From the NCBI RefSeq assembly GCF_018130245.1, contig NZ_JAFCKP010000020.1:1-64000 (forward strand): a stretch of DNA of 64,000 bases. Direction: 5' to 3'. The DNA comes from Bradyrhizobium sp. SZCCT0231 (lineage in GTDB: Bacteria; Pseudomonadota; Alphaproteobacteria; Rhizobiales; Xanthobacteraceae). Numbering within the stretch: position 1 is the stretch's first letter; every line of letters starts with the position of its first letter. Below are positions 54,911 to 62,422 of the stretch, piece by piece. The notes beneath the pieces are model-generated. The model saw only the letters and a program-made list of their open reading frames with translations. It searched no databases and had not been told where the DNA came from. Position numbers and translations under genes: made by a program.

Positions 54911-55723
54911 ATGATGACGCGAACGGTCGCCTTCGCAACACTTGGTCTTGCAGCGCTTAGCCTCGCACTCGTTGCGATGACGGCCGGCGCGCAGGACATG
55001 ATGCGTGGCGTCGACCTCACCTCCCCCGCGATGGTCTCGGCCGAAATGACGAGGCCGGAGGTCGAGGCCGTGCTGGCCAAAGCTAGCGCCGCGCAGCCAG
55101 CCGATTTCACCGGCAAGCGCCTGTCGGGTCTCGATCTCTCGGGGCTGGACCTGTCCAACGCGGTTCTCCGCGCCGCGCGGCTCAACAAGACAATACTTCG
55201 AGACGCCAGGCTTGACGGTGCGATCCTCGATCAAGCGTGGCTGCTGGATGCGGATCTTACCGGCGCAAGCCTGAAGGGCGCCAATCTGTTCGCCTCGCAA
55301 ATGGCCCGCGCGCGTCTCGACGGCGCGAACCTGTCGGGAGCGCGCATCGCTGCCGACCTCACCGGCGCAAGCCTGGTCGGCGCCTCGATCGCGGACGCGC
55401 ATCTTGGCGCCGACATGCGCAACCAGTCGATGGGGCTGATGCGCGCGGTGCTGAGATCCGCCAATCTGGAACGGCTGAACGCGCGCAACGCCGATTTGTC
55501 GCGCGTCGACCTCGAATTCGCAGTCCTCAGGGGCGCCGATCTGAGCGGTGCATCACTGAAAAATGCCCAACTCGGCGGCGCCGATCTGACCGGCGCCATC
55601 GTCATCGACACCGATTTTGACGGCGCCGATCTCGTCTCGGCGAAGCTGATCGCACCGAACGGCCTTGACCGCGCCAAGAATTTCGACAAGGCAAAGAGCC
55701 GCGAGCGCCTGATCAGGGAATGA
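54911..55723 (+). CDS. Exported pentapeptide-repeat protein
   Basis: A 270-residue protein with a signal peptide (ALVAMTAGAQDM) and tandem A-(D/N)-L-x-x pentapeptides from about residue 70 to 250 (LTGASLKGANLFASQ, LSGARIAADLTGASL, LSGASLKNAQLGGADL). These fold into a right-handed beta-helix. Homologues sit near methanol dehydrogenase genes, with unknown role. GGCGGCGGAGCTG precedes two ATGs. The next gene follows after 25 bases and is likely cotranscribed. Confidence 0.82.
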   Translation: MMTRTVAFATLGLAALSLALVAMTAGAQDMMRGVDLTSPAMVSAEMTRPEVEAVLAKASAAQPADFTGKRLSGLDLSGLDLSNAVLRAARLNKTILRDARLDGAILDQAWLLDADLTGASLKGANLFASQMARARLDGANLSGARIAADLTGASLVGASIADAHLGADMRNQSMGLMRAVLRSANLERLNARNADLSRVDLEFAVLRGADLSGASLKNAQLGGADLTGAIVIDTDFDGADLVSAKLIAPNGLDRAKNFDKAKSRERLIRE

Positions 55724-55748
55724 CGGCGCCCTTTGGGAGGACTGGCTG

Positions 55749-56096
55749 ATGCGTGGGGTTCTTGCTTTGATCGCGTTGCTGACGCTTGCCGGCGAAGCCG
55801 CCGCGCAGACCAAGGGCAAGGGCATCCGGCTGTGGAATCTGACGACGGAGACGATCTCCGGCTTCCAGCTCGCGCCGGCCGGCAAGTCCGACTGGGGTCC
55901 GAACCAGTGCTTGAATGACAAGGACAAGGAGGTCGACCACGACGAGCGGCTCCGCATCACCGGCGTCGAGCCGGGCCGCTACGATGCCAAGGTCAGCTAT
56001 CCCAATGCGCGGCAGTGCATCGTCCGCGATATCGAGATCAAGGCGGATGCGGTGTTCTCGATTGCCGACAAGGATCTGAAGGAATGCACGAAGTAG
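55749..56096 (+). CDS. Small exported hypothetical protein
   Basis: A 115-residue protein: signal peptide ending GEAAAQTKG, then a beta-rich body with KGIRLWNLTTETISGFQLAP and two cysteines (NQCLNDKD, RQCIVRDIE) plus one at the end (KECTK). Good ribosome site GGGAGGACTGGCTG. It probably shares a transcript with the pentapeptide gene. I recognise no named family. Confidence 0.7.
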   Translation: MRGVLALIALLTLAGEAAAQTKGKGIRLWNLTTETISGFQLAPAGKSDWGPNQCLNDKDKEVDHDERLRITGVEPGRYDAKVSYPNARQCIVRDIEIKADAVFSIADKDLKECTK

Positions 56097-56124
56097 ACTT
56101 TAAATAGATTCTTGGAATGGATTC

Positions 56125-56334
56125 TTACGCCTTGTCGTTCGGGTGCGGATATTCGCAACGCCACCGCACTGCCTGCCACTTCGGATGCTCGCCGACCCAT
56201 TGCGCGATATAGGGCGGCGCGGCCATGACGCACTGGCGGGGCGACCCGGAATAGTTGAACACCAGATGCTGCTCCTCGCAGGTCGCAGGCGAGAGCACCG
56301 CACACACAGTCACCACCAGGTCAATCGGGTTCAT
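56125..56334 (-). CDS. Small hypothetical protein with conserved cysteines
   Basis: A 69-residue protein beginning MNPIDLVVTVCAVLSPATCE, with a hydrophobic N-terminus and cysteine- and tryptophan-containing body (PRQCVMAAPPYIAQW, WRCEYPHPND). AGGATCCCGAC is the ribosome site. Similar small proteins are common in rhizobia without known role. It may be exported. Convergent with the gene at 55749. Confidence 0.65.
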   Translation of the reverse strand: MNPIDLVVTVCAVLSPATCEEQHLVFNYSGSPRQCVMAAPPYIAQWVGEHPKWQAVRWRCEYPHPNDKA

Positions 56335-56439
56335 GTCGGGATCCTCTCGCAAGGGGCAATGAGAGATTAACACATAGGGCTACGTCCCAACGAGGGGGGA
56401 AGTTTCAAACGGGCGTGAGCATGGGGAAACTGGCGATCT

Positions 56440-56504
56440 ACACTTCTCTTCCCCTTCTCCCCTTGTGGGAGAGAGTGCACTGCCGTTGCGGAGACAGTCT
56501 CAAG
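56440..56504. repeat. Short repeat fragment
   Basis: CTTCTCTTCCCCTTCTCCCC followed by TTGTGGGAGAGAGTGCACTG is a partial copy of a dispersed rhizobial spacer element. It lies just past the stop of the outer-membrane gene and may be its terminator region. Confidence 0.5.
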
Positions 56505-57374
56505 CTAGAAGTTAACGCCGAACACCAGTCGCGCCTGATGCCGTTCGAAATTGACGAGGTCGAGATTGCCGCCTGAGCCAGCCGGCCGACCCCAGGCCTG
56601 CATGCTCCAGCTCATGGTCAGCCGGGAGCGCTCGGAGAGCTGGAAATAGGCCGTCGGCCCGACGAACAGGGCCTGGCCTGTGAACTCACCGAGACCGATG
56701 CCTTCATACTGCCGGAAATAGCGCATCTCGCCGCCGAGGAGCACATTGGGCCGGACGCGCACCAAGCCGGCAAACGCCGCACCGATCGTGGAGCTCTTCT
56801 CGGATACCCCTCCAATCTCGAAGCGCGCCCATTCCGGTTGATAGATCAGGTTGAGGGCACCGATGGCGAAGTTCGGGATGAGTTCGCGGTCAAAGGCCAG
56901 CGTGAACTCGGTGCCATACATCCGCCCTTTCGCGCCGCTGGTCTCGTCGATGCGGTCGCCGTGCAGTTCGGCAGCGATGGTGAAGCCGAACGGCGCGCGC
57001 TCGCGGTCGAGCAGGCGATAGCGCAGGTCGAGCGAGGCGCCCTGGAAGTTGAACTGGCGGCGGTCGTCGATATCAGGGACGCCGGTGATGTCGTGCAGGC
57101 TGGCGATGCCGCCGACCTCGATACGAAAATTCGGCAGCGGCACCACCTCGATCTCGACCTCGTGCTCGAGGGCGCGATAGGCCACCCCGCCTTTGCCGAA
57201 GCGTCCTGTCGTCTCGGTCTGGAATTCGCGCTCGCCGACATTGCCGACATCGGTGCCGATCATGAAGCCGAAGATATGCTCGGTATCAAAGCCTTCCTCG
57301 GCGCTGGTGCGTGCCGGCACCAGCGCGATCGCGCACCCAATCACCGCCCAGAACTTACAGGCTCTGCCGCCCAT
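56505..57374 (-). CDS. Outer-membrane beta-barrel-like protein
   Basis: A 289-residue exported protein (signal peptide ending SAEEGFDTEH) made of alternating hydrophobic/polar strands (FNFQGASLDLRYRLL, GFTIAAELHGDRID, RARLVFGVNF-like end with a C-terminal Phe). It fits a small outer-membrane barrel or a periplasmic barrel-like protein; I know no specific family. It is 261 bases downstream of pqqA on the same strand, the only gene between it and pqqA being none. ATG 57374 is the start closest to a GGGGCACGGG site. Confidence 0.65.
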   Translation of the reverse strand: MGGRACKFWAVIGCAIALVPARTSAEEGFDTEHIFGFMIGTDVGNVGEREFQTETTGRFGKGGVAYRALEHEVEIEVVPLPNFRIEVGGIASLHDITGVPDIDDRRQFNFQGASLDLRYRLLDRERAPFGFTIAAELHGDRIDETSGAKGRMYGTEFTLAFDRELIPNFAIGALNLIYQPEWARFEIGGVSEKSSTIGAAFAGLVRVRPNVLLGGEMRYFRQYEGIGLGEFTGQALFVGPTAYFQLSERSRLTMSWSMQAWGRPAGSGGNLDLVNFERHQARLVFGVNF

Positions 57375-57635
57375 CCCGTGCCCCAAAGGCGCGCGCCGCT
57401 CTGATGCGGCAGCAGCGCTGACCGGGCATCAGCGTAACACAGAGCCGCAGAGCATGGTCGAGATTTTGATGGGGTGGGATCGAAGCCTGCACATGCGGCT
57501 TCGCGTCAATCGCAAATCACCGAGCACAATGAGGCCAGGCCGATATCCGACATTGCCGAGATCCGAATTGCCGAGATCCGACACTGCCACGGCTGCGACG
57601 GCGTCCGCCATCGAAGCCGCGGCAGGTCGTCGGTC

Positions 57636-57716
57636 CTACTTGCGCGAAGCGCAGGCGTACATGTTGATTTCCATGCCGACCGGCACTTCCACGATCTTCG
57701 GAGCTTTCCAAGCCAT
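57636..57716 (-). CDS. pqqA: PQQ precursor peptide PqqA
   Basis: A 26-residue peptide, beginning MAWKAPKIVEV and ending NMYACASRK, missed by usual gene length limits. It carries the two residues that are cross-linked to form pyrroloquinoline quinone: Glu16 and Tyr20, in the E-x-x-x-Y spacing (GMEINMY). The MAWKxPxIVEV start is typical of PqqA. GGGAGACCCGA is a good ribosome site. No pqqB, C, D or E follows, so this is a stand-alone copy that relies on biosynthesis genes elsewhere. PQQ is the cofactor of the XoxF enzyme encoded nearby. Confidence 0.88.
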   Translation of the reverse strand: MAWKAPKIVEVPVGMEINMYACASRK

Positions 57717-57934
57717 TCGGGTCTCCCAAGGTATTGAGCGCGACATCGCGCGGCGCAAAACCTAGGGCTGCGTCAGGTGCAGTTCAAGCCTCGATTCGAC
57801 TGCCGAGCGCGTCTGTGTCGATTCTTCGCGGCTGCATTTCTCTCTCGGACAAAGCCAGTTCCCTCTTGGTCAAACACGACCAGCGAGACACGACCTTGTG
57901 CAACGCACCGCGCGTCGAATCGACAACGGCGCCG

Positions 57935-58273
57935 TCAGCAGCCCTTGTCGGCCATTTCAGCATTCGGCTTGGCGCCTTCGGCGCGCTGAGCCGCCGTCGG
58001 CTCACTCTGCATTTGCCGCTGCGCATCCTCGGACGAAGTCGGCGTTTCGCCGCTTGCACGATTCATCGTGCTGGTCGGCGGATGCTGACTGGTATCGCTC
58101 GCTGAACTGGACGAGTGCGATTGCGCGGAGCCCACGGTAACCGGACCAGAACCAGCATCCTTGTCGGTCTTGTCGGTGCTGGCGCTGCCGGTGTTGCACG
58201 GACCGGCGAGGGCAACGCCGGCGCTCAATGTCAGGATCGCGCAGGCAGCAAGAACGGAACGTTTCATGTTCAT
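57935..58273 (-). CDS. Small exported Ser/Thr-rich protein
   Basis: A 112-residue protein with a signal peptide (LAACAILTLSAGVALAGPC) and a Ser/Thr/Asp/Gln-rich, unstructured-looking rest (SQSHSSSSASDTSQHPP) with a Cys at the start of the mature part and one at the end (ADKGC). ATG 58273 gives best spacing to GAGGAG. It lies downstream of the lanmodulin-like gene on the same strand, 144 bases away. No family recognised. Confidence 0.65.
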   Translation of the reverse strand: MNMKRSVLAACAILTLSAGVALAGPCNTGSASTDKTDKDAGSGPVTVGSAQSHSSSSASDTSQHPPTSTMNRASGETPTSSEDAQRQMQSEPTAAQRAEGAKPNAEMADKGC

Positions 58274-58417
58274 CTGCATCTCCTCTTCTCCCGCCGCGCA
58301 GCCCCGGCGCCAGGCAGGACATGCGGAGAAAACAGGTCGAGCAGCCCGATGTTCCCGAGCGTCAGGCCGGAACGATCGCAAACGTTGCGCTCGTCATGCC
58401 TGTTCCGATTGCGGCGC

Positions 58418-58816
58418 TCACCGCAACAATCGCACGAGCGCGCGGCCGGCACGCGAGTTCAGCTCCTTCGCATCCAGCGTTCCGTCCTTGTCGGGATTCG
58501 CGGCGTTGAAGCGCTGCTCGACCACGGACAGATATTCGTCGAGCGTAAGGGTCCCGTCGCGGTCAGGATCGGCGGCGGCGAGTTCTTTCGCGGTCAACCG
58601 TCCACGCAATTCGCGCGCATCGAGCGTGCCGTCATGATCGGGATCGAGCTTTGCGAACAAAGCGGCGGCCGCCTTCTTCACCTCGGCAAGATCGAGCGTG
58701 CCGTCATTGTCGGTGTCGAACAACTTGACCGCATTGCCGGACGCCGACCACGCCGGCCCGGCTGACAATGCAATCGTAAGCGCAAGGGCAAGGGCAATTG
58801 AACGACGCGAAATCAT
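58418..58816 (-). CDS. lanM: Lanmodulin-like lanthanide-binding EF-hand protein
   Basis: A 132-residue exported protein. After a signal peptide (LTIALSAGPAWSAS) come four EF-hand loops: DTDNDGTLDLAE (34-45), DPDHDGTLDARE (58-69), DPDRDGTLTLDE (83-94) and NPDKDGTLDAKE (107-118). The D-P-D-x-D-G-T start and the short 12-13-residue spacing between loops are the hallmarks of lanmodulin, which binds lanthanides far more tightly than calcium; the C-terminal segment (SRAGRALVRLLR) also matches it. EF1 has Thr in place of Pro and EF3 has Thr instead of Asp at position 9. AGGGAGGTCTTG is the ribosome site. It is divergent from xoxF. Confidence 0.85.
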   Translation of the reverse strand: MISRRSIALALALTIALSAGPAWSASGNAVKLFDTDNDGTLDLAEVKKAAAALFAKLDPDHDGTLDARELRGRLTAKELAAADPDRDGTLTLDEYLSVVEQRFNAANPDKDGTLDAKELNSRAGRALVRLLR

Positions 58817-59165
58817 CAAGACCTCCCTGACGAAGAACCCGGATCGGCGGGGGACAGAGACGACATAACTCCACAAGCGGACCTCGGTTCAAGCCCGGAA
58901 TTGCAACTTGCGCGCGCCACAGCCCCGGAACCCGGCCGGGCGCCCGGCGACCTGCACCCGAGACTTGCTTCGTGCTTCGTGCTGCGGAATTTTCTCAGCG
59001 TCTCCGCACAACTTGGCGTTGCTTGCGCAAGGTTTCCGTAAGGTGACCGGCACCAGCGTCCAACGATATCGGCACGGCACGTTCGACTTTCGTATTGACG
59101 CGTTTTGGTTTCCGACAGAGTGTTGCAGTCGCAGCGTCAAAAGGCGCGCATATTGGGAGGAACGG
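58817..59165. other. Divergent promoter of lanM and xoxF
   Basis: A 349-base region between two divergently transcribed genes. It must hold both promoters and any lanthanide-switch control. TTGACG at 59095 may be a -35 box for xoxF but a clear -10 box was not found, so no operator is claimed. The GGGAGGAACGG site for xoxF ends it. Confidence 0.5.
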
Positions 59166-60830
59166 ATGAAACGCTTTGCGATGGCCGCGGGCCTCGTCAT
59201 GCTTGCGTCAACCTGTGCAAATGCACAAACCACCGAGCAGCTGGTCAAGGGGGCGACCGACACGTCGAACGTTCTCAATTACGGAATGGGCTACAATCTC
59301 CAGCGCTTCTCGACGCTGAACCAGATCAACAAGGACACCGTCAGGAACCTCGTCCCGGTCTGGAACTACTCCTTTAACGACGATCGCAGCGAGGAATCGC
59401 AGCCGCTGGTGTACCAGGGCGTGATCTACGTGACCTCGCACAACGCGACCATGGCGGTCGATGCCAAGACCGGCAAGCAGATCTGGAAGACCAAGGTCGA
59501 GTATCCCGCCGAGACCCCGCGCATCGTCTGCTGCGGCATCATCAACCGCGGCGCCGCGCTCTACGACGGCAAGGTGATCCGCACCACGCTCGACGCCCAC
59601 GTGATCGCGCTCGACGCCAAGAACGGCAAGGAGCTGTGGCGGCAGAAGGCGGCCGACATCAAGGAAGGCTACTCGATGACGGTGGCCCCGCTGGTCGCCG
59701 ACGGCGTCGTCATCACCGGCATCTCCGGTGCCGAATTCGGCACAAGGGGCTTCATCGACGGCTGGGATCCGGCGACGGGCAAGCACCTCTGGCGCACCCA
59801 CTCGATCCCCTCGCCGGATGAGCCCGGCGGCGACACCTGGAAGGGCGATACCTGGAAGCTCGGCGGCGGCTCGACCTGGATCACGGGTTCTTATGACCCC
59901 GAGCTGAACACGGTGTATTGGGGCATCGGCAACCCCGGCCCGTTCAATTCGGCGGTGCGCCCCGGCGACAACCTCTACACCTGCTCCGTGCTGGCGATGG
60001 ATCCCAAGACCGGCAAGATCAAGTGGCACTACCAGTTCTCGCCGAACAATCCGTTCGACTATGACGCCGTGGCCGAGATGGTGCTCGCCGACATGAATGT
60101 CGAGGGCAAGCCGACCAAGGTGCTGATGGATGCCAACCGCAACGGCTTCTTCTACGTGCTCGACCGCACCAACGGGAAGCTGCTCGCGGCCAATCCCTAC
60201 GTGAAGGTCAACTGGGCGACAGGTATCGACATGAAGACCGGACGTCCGATCGAGACCGACGTCTCCAAGGACGCGCGCGAGGGCAAGAAGGTGACGGTCT
60301 ATCCGTCCATCCTCGGCGGCAAGAATTGGGAGCCGATGTCGTTCAATCCGCAGACCGGCCTTGCCTATGCCAACACGCTCAACTTCGGCGGCAAGTACAA
60401 GGCGGAGCCCGTCACCTTCAAGCAGGGTGAATGGTATCTCGGCATGGACCTGACCGATCCCTGGCAGTTCGACGACGGCCCGCGCGGTCACCTCAAGGCC
60501 ATCGATCCCATGACCGGCAAGTCGAAGTGGGAGGCGCCGAGCGACATTCCGCGCTTCTCGGGCGTGCTGTCGACGGCAGGCGGCGTGGTGTTCTCGGGTC
60601 AGCTGACCGGCGAGTTCGAGGCCTTCGACGCCGACACCGGCAAGAAGCTCTGGCAGTTCCAGACCGGGTCCGGCATCGAGGGACAGCCGGTGACCTGGCA
60701 GCAGGACGGCGTGCAATACGTCGCCGTGACGAGCGGCTATGGCGGCGTCTACTCGCTGTTCTCCGGCGACGAGCGGCTTGCCAAGGTGCCGCCCGGTGGC
60801 TCGCTGTGGGTCTTTGCGGTCAAGCAATAG
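59166..60830 (+). CDS. xoxF: Lanthanide-dependent PQQ methanol dehydrogenase XoxF
   Basis: A 554-residue exported quinoprotein. It has a signal peptide (residues 1-20, ending TCANA), then an eight-bladed PQQ-propeller. It carries the vicinal disulfide Cys122-Cys123 (VCCG) and the DYD motif NPFDYDAVAEM, in which Asp298 is catalytic and the extra Asp300 coordinates the lanthanide, the mark that separates XoxF from calcium-dependent MxaF. It oxidises methanol to formaldehyde (or formate) in the periplasm and passes electrons to XoxG. It heads the xoxF-xoxG-xoxJ operon and is divergent from lanM, so metal storage and metal use are side by side. Confidence 0.95.
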   Translation: MKRFAMAAGLVMLASTCANAQTTEQLVKGATDTSNVLNYGMGYNLQRFSTLNQINKDTVRNLVPVWNYSFNDDRSEESQPLVYQGVIYVTSHNATMAVDAKTGKQIWKTKVEYPAETPRIVCCGIINRGAALYDGKVIRTTLDAHVIALDAKNGKELWRQKAADIKEGYSMTVAPLVADGVVITGISGAEFGTRGFIDGWDPATGKHLWRTHSIPSPDEPGGDTWKGDTWKLGGGSTWITGSYDPELNTVYWGIGNPGPFNSAVRPGDNLYTCSVLAMDPKTGKIKWHYQFSPNNPFDYDAVAEMVLADMNVEGKPTKVLMDANRNGFFYVLDRTNGKLLAANPYVKVNWATGIDMKTGRPIETDVSKDAREGKKVTVYPSILGGKNWEPMSFNPQTGLAYANTLNFGGKYKAEPVTFKQGEWYLGMDLTDPWQFDDGPRGHLKAIDPMTGKSKWEAPSDIPRFSGVLSTAGGVVFSGQLTGEFEAFDADTGKKLWQFQTGSGIEGQPVTWQQDGVQYVAVTSGYGGVYSLFSGDERLAKVPPGGSLWVFAVKQ

Positions 60831-60840
60831 CCACGGCACA

Positions 60841-61197
60841 ATGCTGAGAGAAGTATCACACAGGACGGTGGCGACGATCGCCACCGTCGCGGTGCTGACG
60901 GTCGCGCTTGCGGCGACCGTTCGCGCCGCGGATGACGCAACCGGCAATCCACTGCAGGCGCAGATCGACCACGGCAAGTCGACCTATGCCGAGAAATGCT
61001 CACACTGCCACGGCCCCAACCTGATGAACTCCGGCACCATCACGCCGGACCTGCGCGTCTTCCCGGACGACAAGACGCGCTTCGTCACGACGGTCAAGAA
61101 CGGCAAGAACAACAAGATGCCGCCCTGGGGCGACATCCTCAACGACGACCAGATCGGCGATCTCTGGGCCTTCATCTCCAGCCGGAGGAAGCCATGA
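60841..61197 (+). CDS. xoxG: c-type cytochrome, XoxF electron acceptor
   Basis: A 118-residue exported cytochrome: signal peptide to about residue 29 (VALAATVRAAD), a heme motif CSHCH (Cys53, Cys56, His57) and an axial Met93 in NKMPPWG. It starts 10 bases after the xoxF stop codon; the ribosome site is weak, so coupling to xoxF translation is likely. It accepts electrons from XoxF. It is shorter than the well-studied Methylobacterium XoxG, and assignment rests on heme, export and position between xoxF and xoxJ. Confidence 0.88.
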   Translation: MLREVSHRTVATIATVAVLTVALAATVRAADDATGNPLQAQIDHGKSTYAEKCSHCHGPNLMNSGTITPDLRVFPDDKTRFVTTVKNGKNNKMPPWGDILNDDQIGDLWAFISSRRKP

Positions 61198-62123
61198 GGG
61201 GCCGGCGCGTTGCCTGGAACGTTGCGGCCTTTCTTTTCACGATGACGTCGGTCGCCGTTGCGGCCGACGATCCCCTGAAGATCTGTCTCGACGAGGACCG
61301 GCCGCCGCTCTCGATGCACCACCGCGGCAAGCCGGATGCCGGCTTCGACGTGCTGCTGGCGCAGGCGATCGCCGAGCGGCTCGGACGGCCGCTGGCGATC
61401 CAGTGGTTCGAGAGCAGGCTGGACGAGGATTCGAGCCCGCAGCTCGAAGCCAACGCGCTGCTCTCGGACGGGCGCTGCTCGCTCGTCGGCGGCTACGCGC
61501 TGACGCAGGATTCGCTCGTCGCGCCCGGGATGAAGACGGCGCGCTTGCCGGATTTCGCCGGGGCCACACGCGACGATCGGCGGCGCCGCGTCCCGCTGGG
61601 CGTGCTCGCGCCGAGCCAGCCTTACGTCTATTCGCCGATGACGGTGGTGCTGGGGCCGAAGGCCCGTGGCCGCAGGATCAGCGACATCGGCGATCTCGCC
61701 GGCCTTCGTCTCGTCATCGAGAGCGGGTCTCTCGGCGACGCCATCCTGATGACCTTCGACAAGGGACGCCTGATCGACAGCATCACCCATCTCGTCCCCG
61801 GCCGCGACGATCTGCTGGGTGCGCTCCAGCGCGGAGACCATGACGCGACGCTGATCGATCTTGCCCGCTTCGATGCCCATCGCGCCGCGCACCCCGACAC
61901 GGCGATTACGGCGTCCGGCTACCACTACCCGATCGGAGCCAATCGCGGCTATGTCGGGCTCGCCAATGATGGCGCGCTGATCGGGGCGGTCGACAAGGCG
62001 CTGACCGAGCTCGCCGCCGAGGGCAAGATCGCCGAATTCGGCAAGCAGGCCGGCCTCACCTATCTGCCGCCGCGCGAGCCCGCGATTCTCGGCGATGTCT
62101 GGACGAAGATCATCCAGCGGTGA
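61194..62123 (+). CDS. xoxJ: XoxJ periplasmic binding protein
   Basis: A 309-residue exported type 2 periplasmic binding protein with signal peptide (FTMTSVAVAADD), then LKICLDEDRPPLSMHHRGKP. It starts inside the xoxG stop (ATGA) with GGAGGAAGCC in front. XoxJ/MoxJ proteins bind the dehydrogenase and are thought to help load or assemble it. The gene order xoxF-xoxG-xoxJ is the standard operon. A paralogue lies at 48921-49805. Confidence 0.88.
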   Translation: MRGRRVAWNVAAFLFTMTSVAVAADDPLKICLDEDRPPLSMHHRGKPDAGFDVLLAQAIAERLGRPLAIQWFESRLDEDSSPQLEANALLSDGRCSLVGGYALTQDSLVAPGMKTARLPDFAGATRDDRRRRVPLGVLAPSQPYVYSPMTVVLGPKARGRRISDIGDLAGLRLVIESGSLGDAILMTFDKGRLIDSITHLVPGRDDLLGALQRGDHDATLIDLARFDAHRAAHPDTAITASGYHYPIGANRGYVGLANDGALIGAVDKALTELAAEGKIAEFGKQAGLTYLPPREPAILGDVWTKIIQR

Positions 62124-62134
62124 ATGGAAAGGTT

Positions 62135-62310
62135 CTGGTGTCCCGGACGCGCTGCAACGCCTGTTAGCGTTGCGGCGCAGAGCCGGGACCCATGCGGCAT
62201 AGCTTGCGGTTGAGGTATGGACCCCGGCTCTGCAGCGCACCGCTGAAGTAGCGCTGCCATAGCGCGTCGCAGACGCGCGTAAACGCGCTGATGGCGTCCG
62301 GGGCACGAAC
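62135..62310. repeat. Intergenic repeat, Bradyrhizobium type
   Basis: The segment opens GTGTCCCGGACGCGCTGCAA and closes GCGTCCGGGGCACGAACG, in inverted order, and contains the words CAGAGCCGGGACCCATG and GGACCCCGGCTCTGCAGCGC as a second inverted pair. It is a recognised dispersed spacer and fills most of the gap after xoxJ. Confidence 0.8.
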
Positions 62311-62422
62311 GCCGCGCCCACCATGTCCCACTGCCTGACCGAATGCGCCAATCTGTCTCGCCCGCCGACCATGCCGGCGCCAGCCTGATGCAGTAGGTTC
62401 GGCAGAAATCCGGGAGAGAATC

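Noticed and set aside
57541-57590. Near-tandem words ATTGCCGAGATCCGA upstream of the outer-membrane gene
   Set aside because: Two imperfect copies only, within a short low-complexity stretch; not enough for a repeat or operator call.
59095-59130. TTGACG as a -35 box of the xoxF promoter
   Set aside because: No convincing -10 box at the right spacing, so no promoter feature is claimed.
59208-60977. 589-codon minus-strand frame opposite xoxF
   Set aside because: Shadow of xoxF; no motif and no ribosome site.
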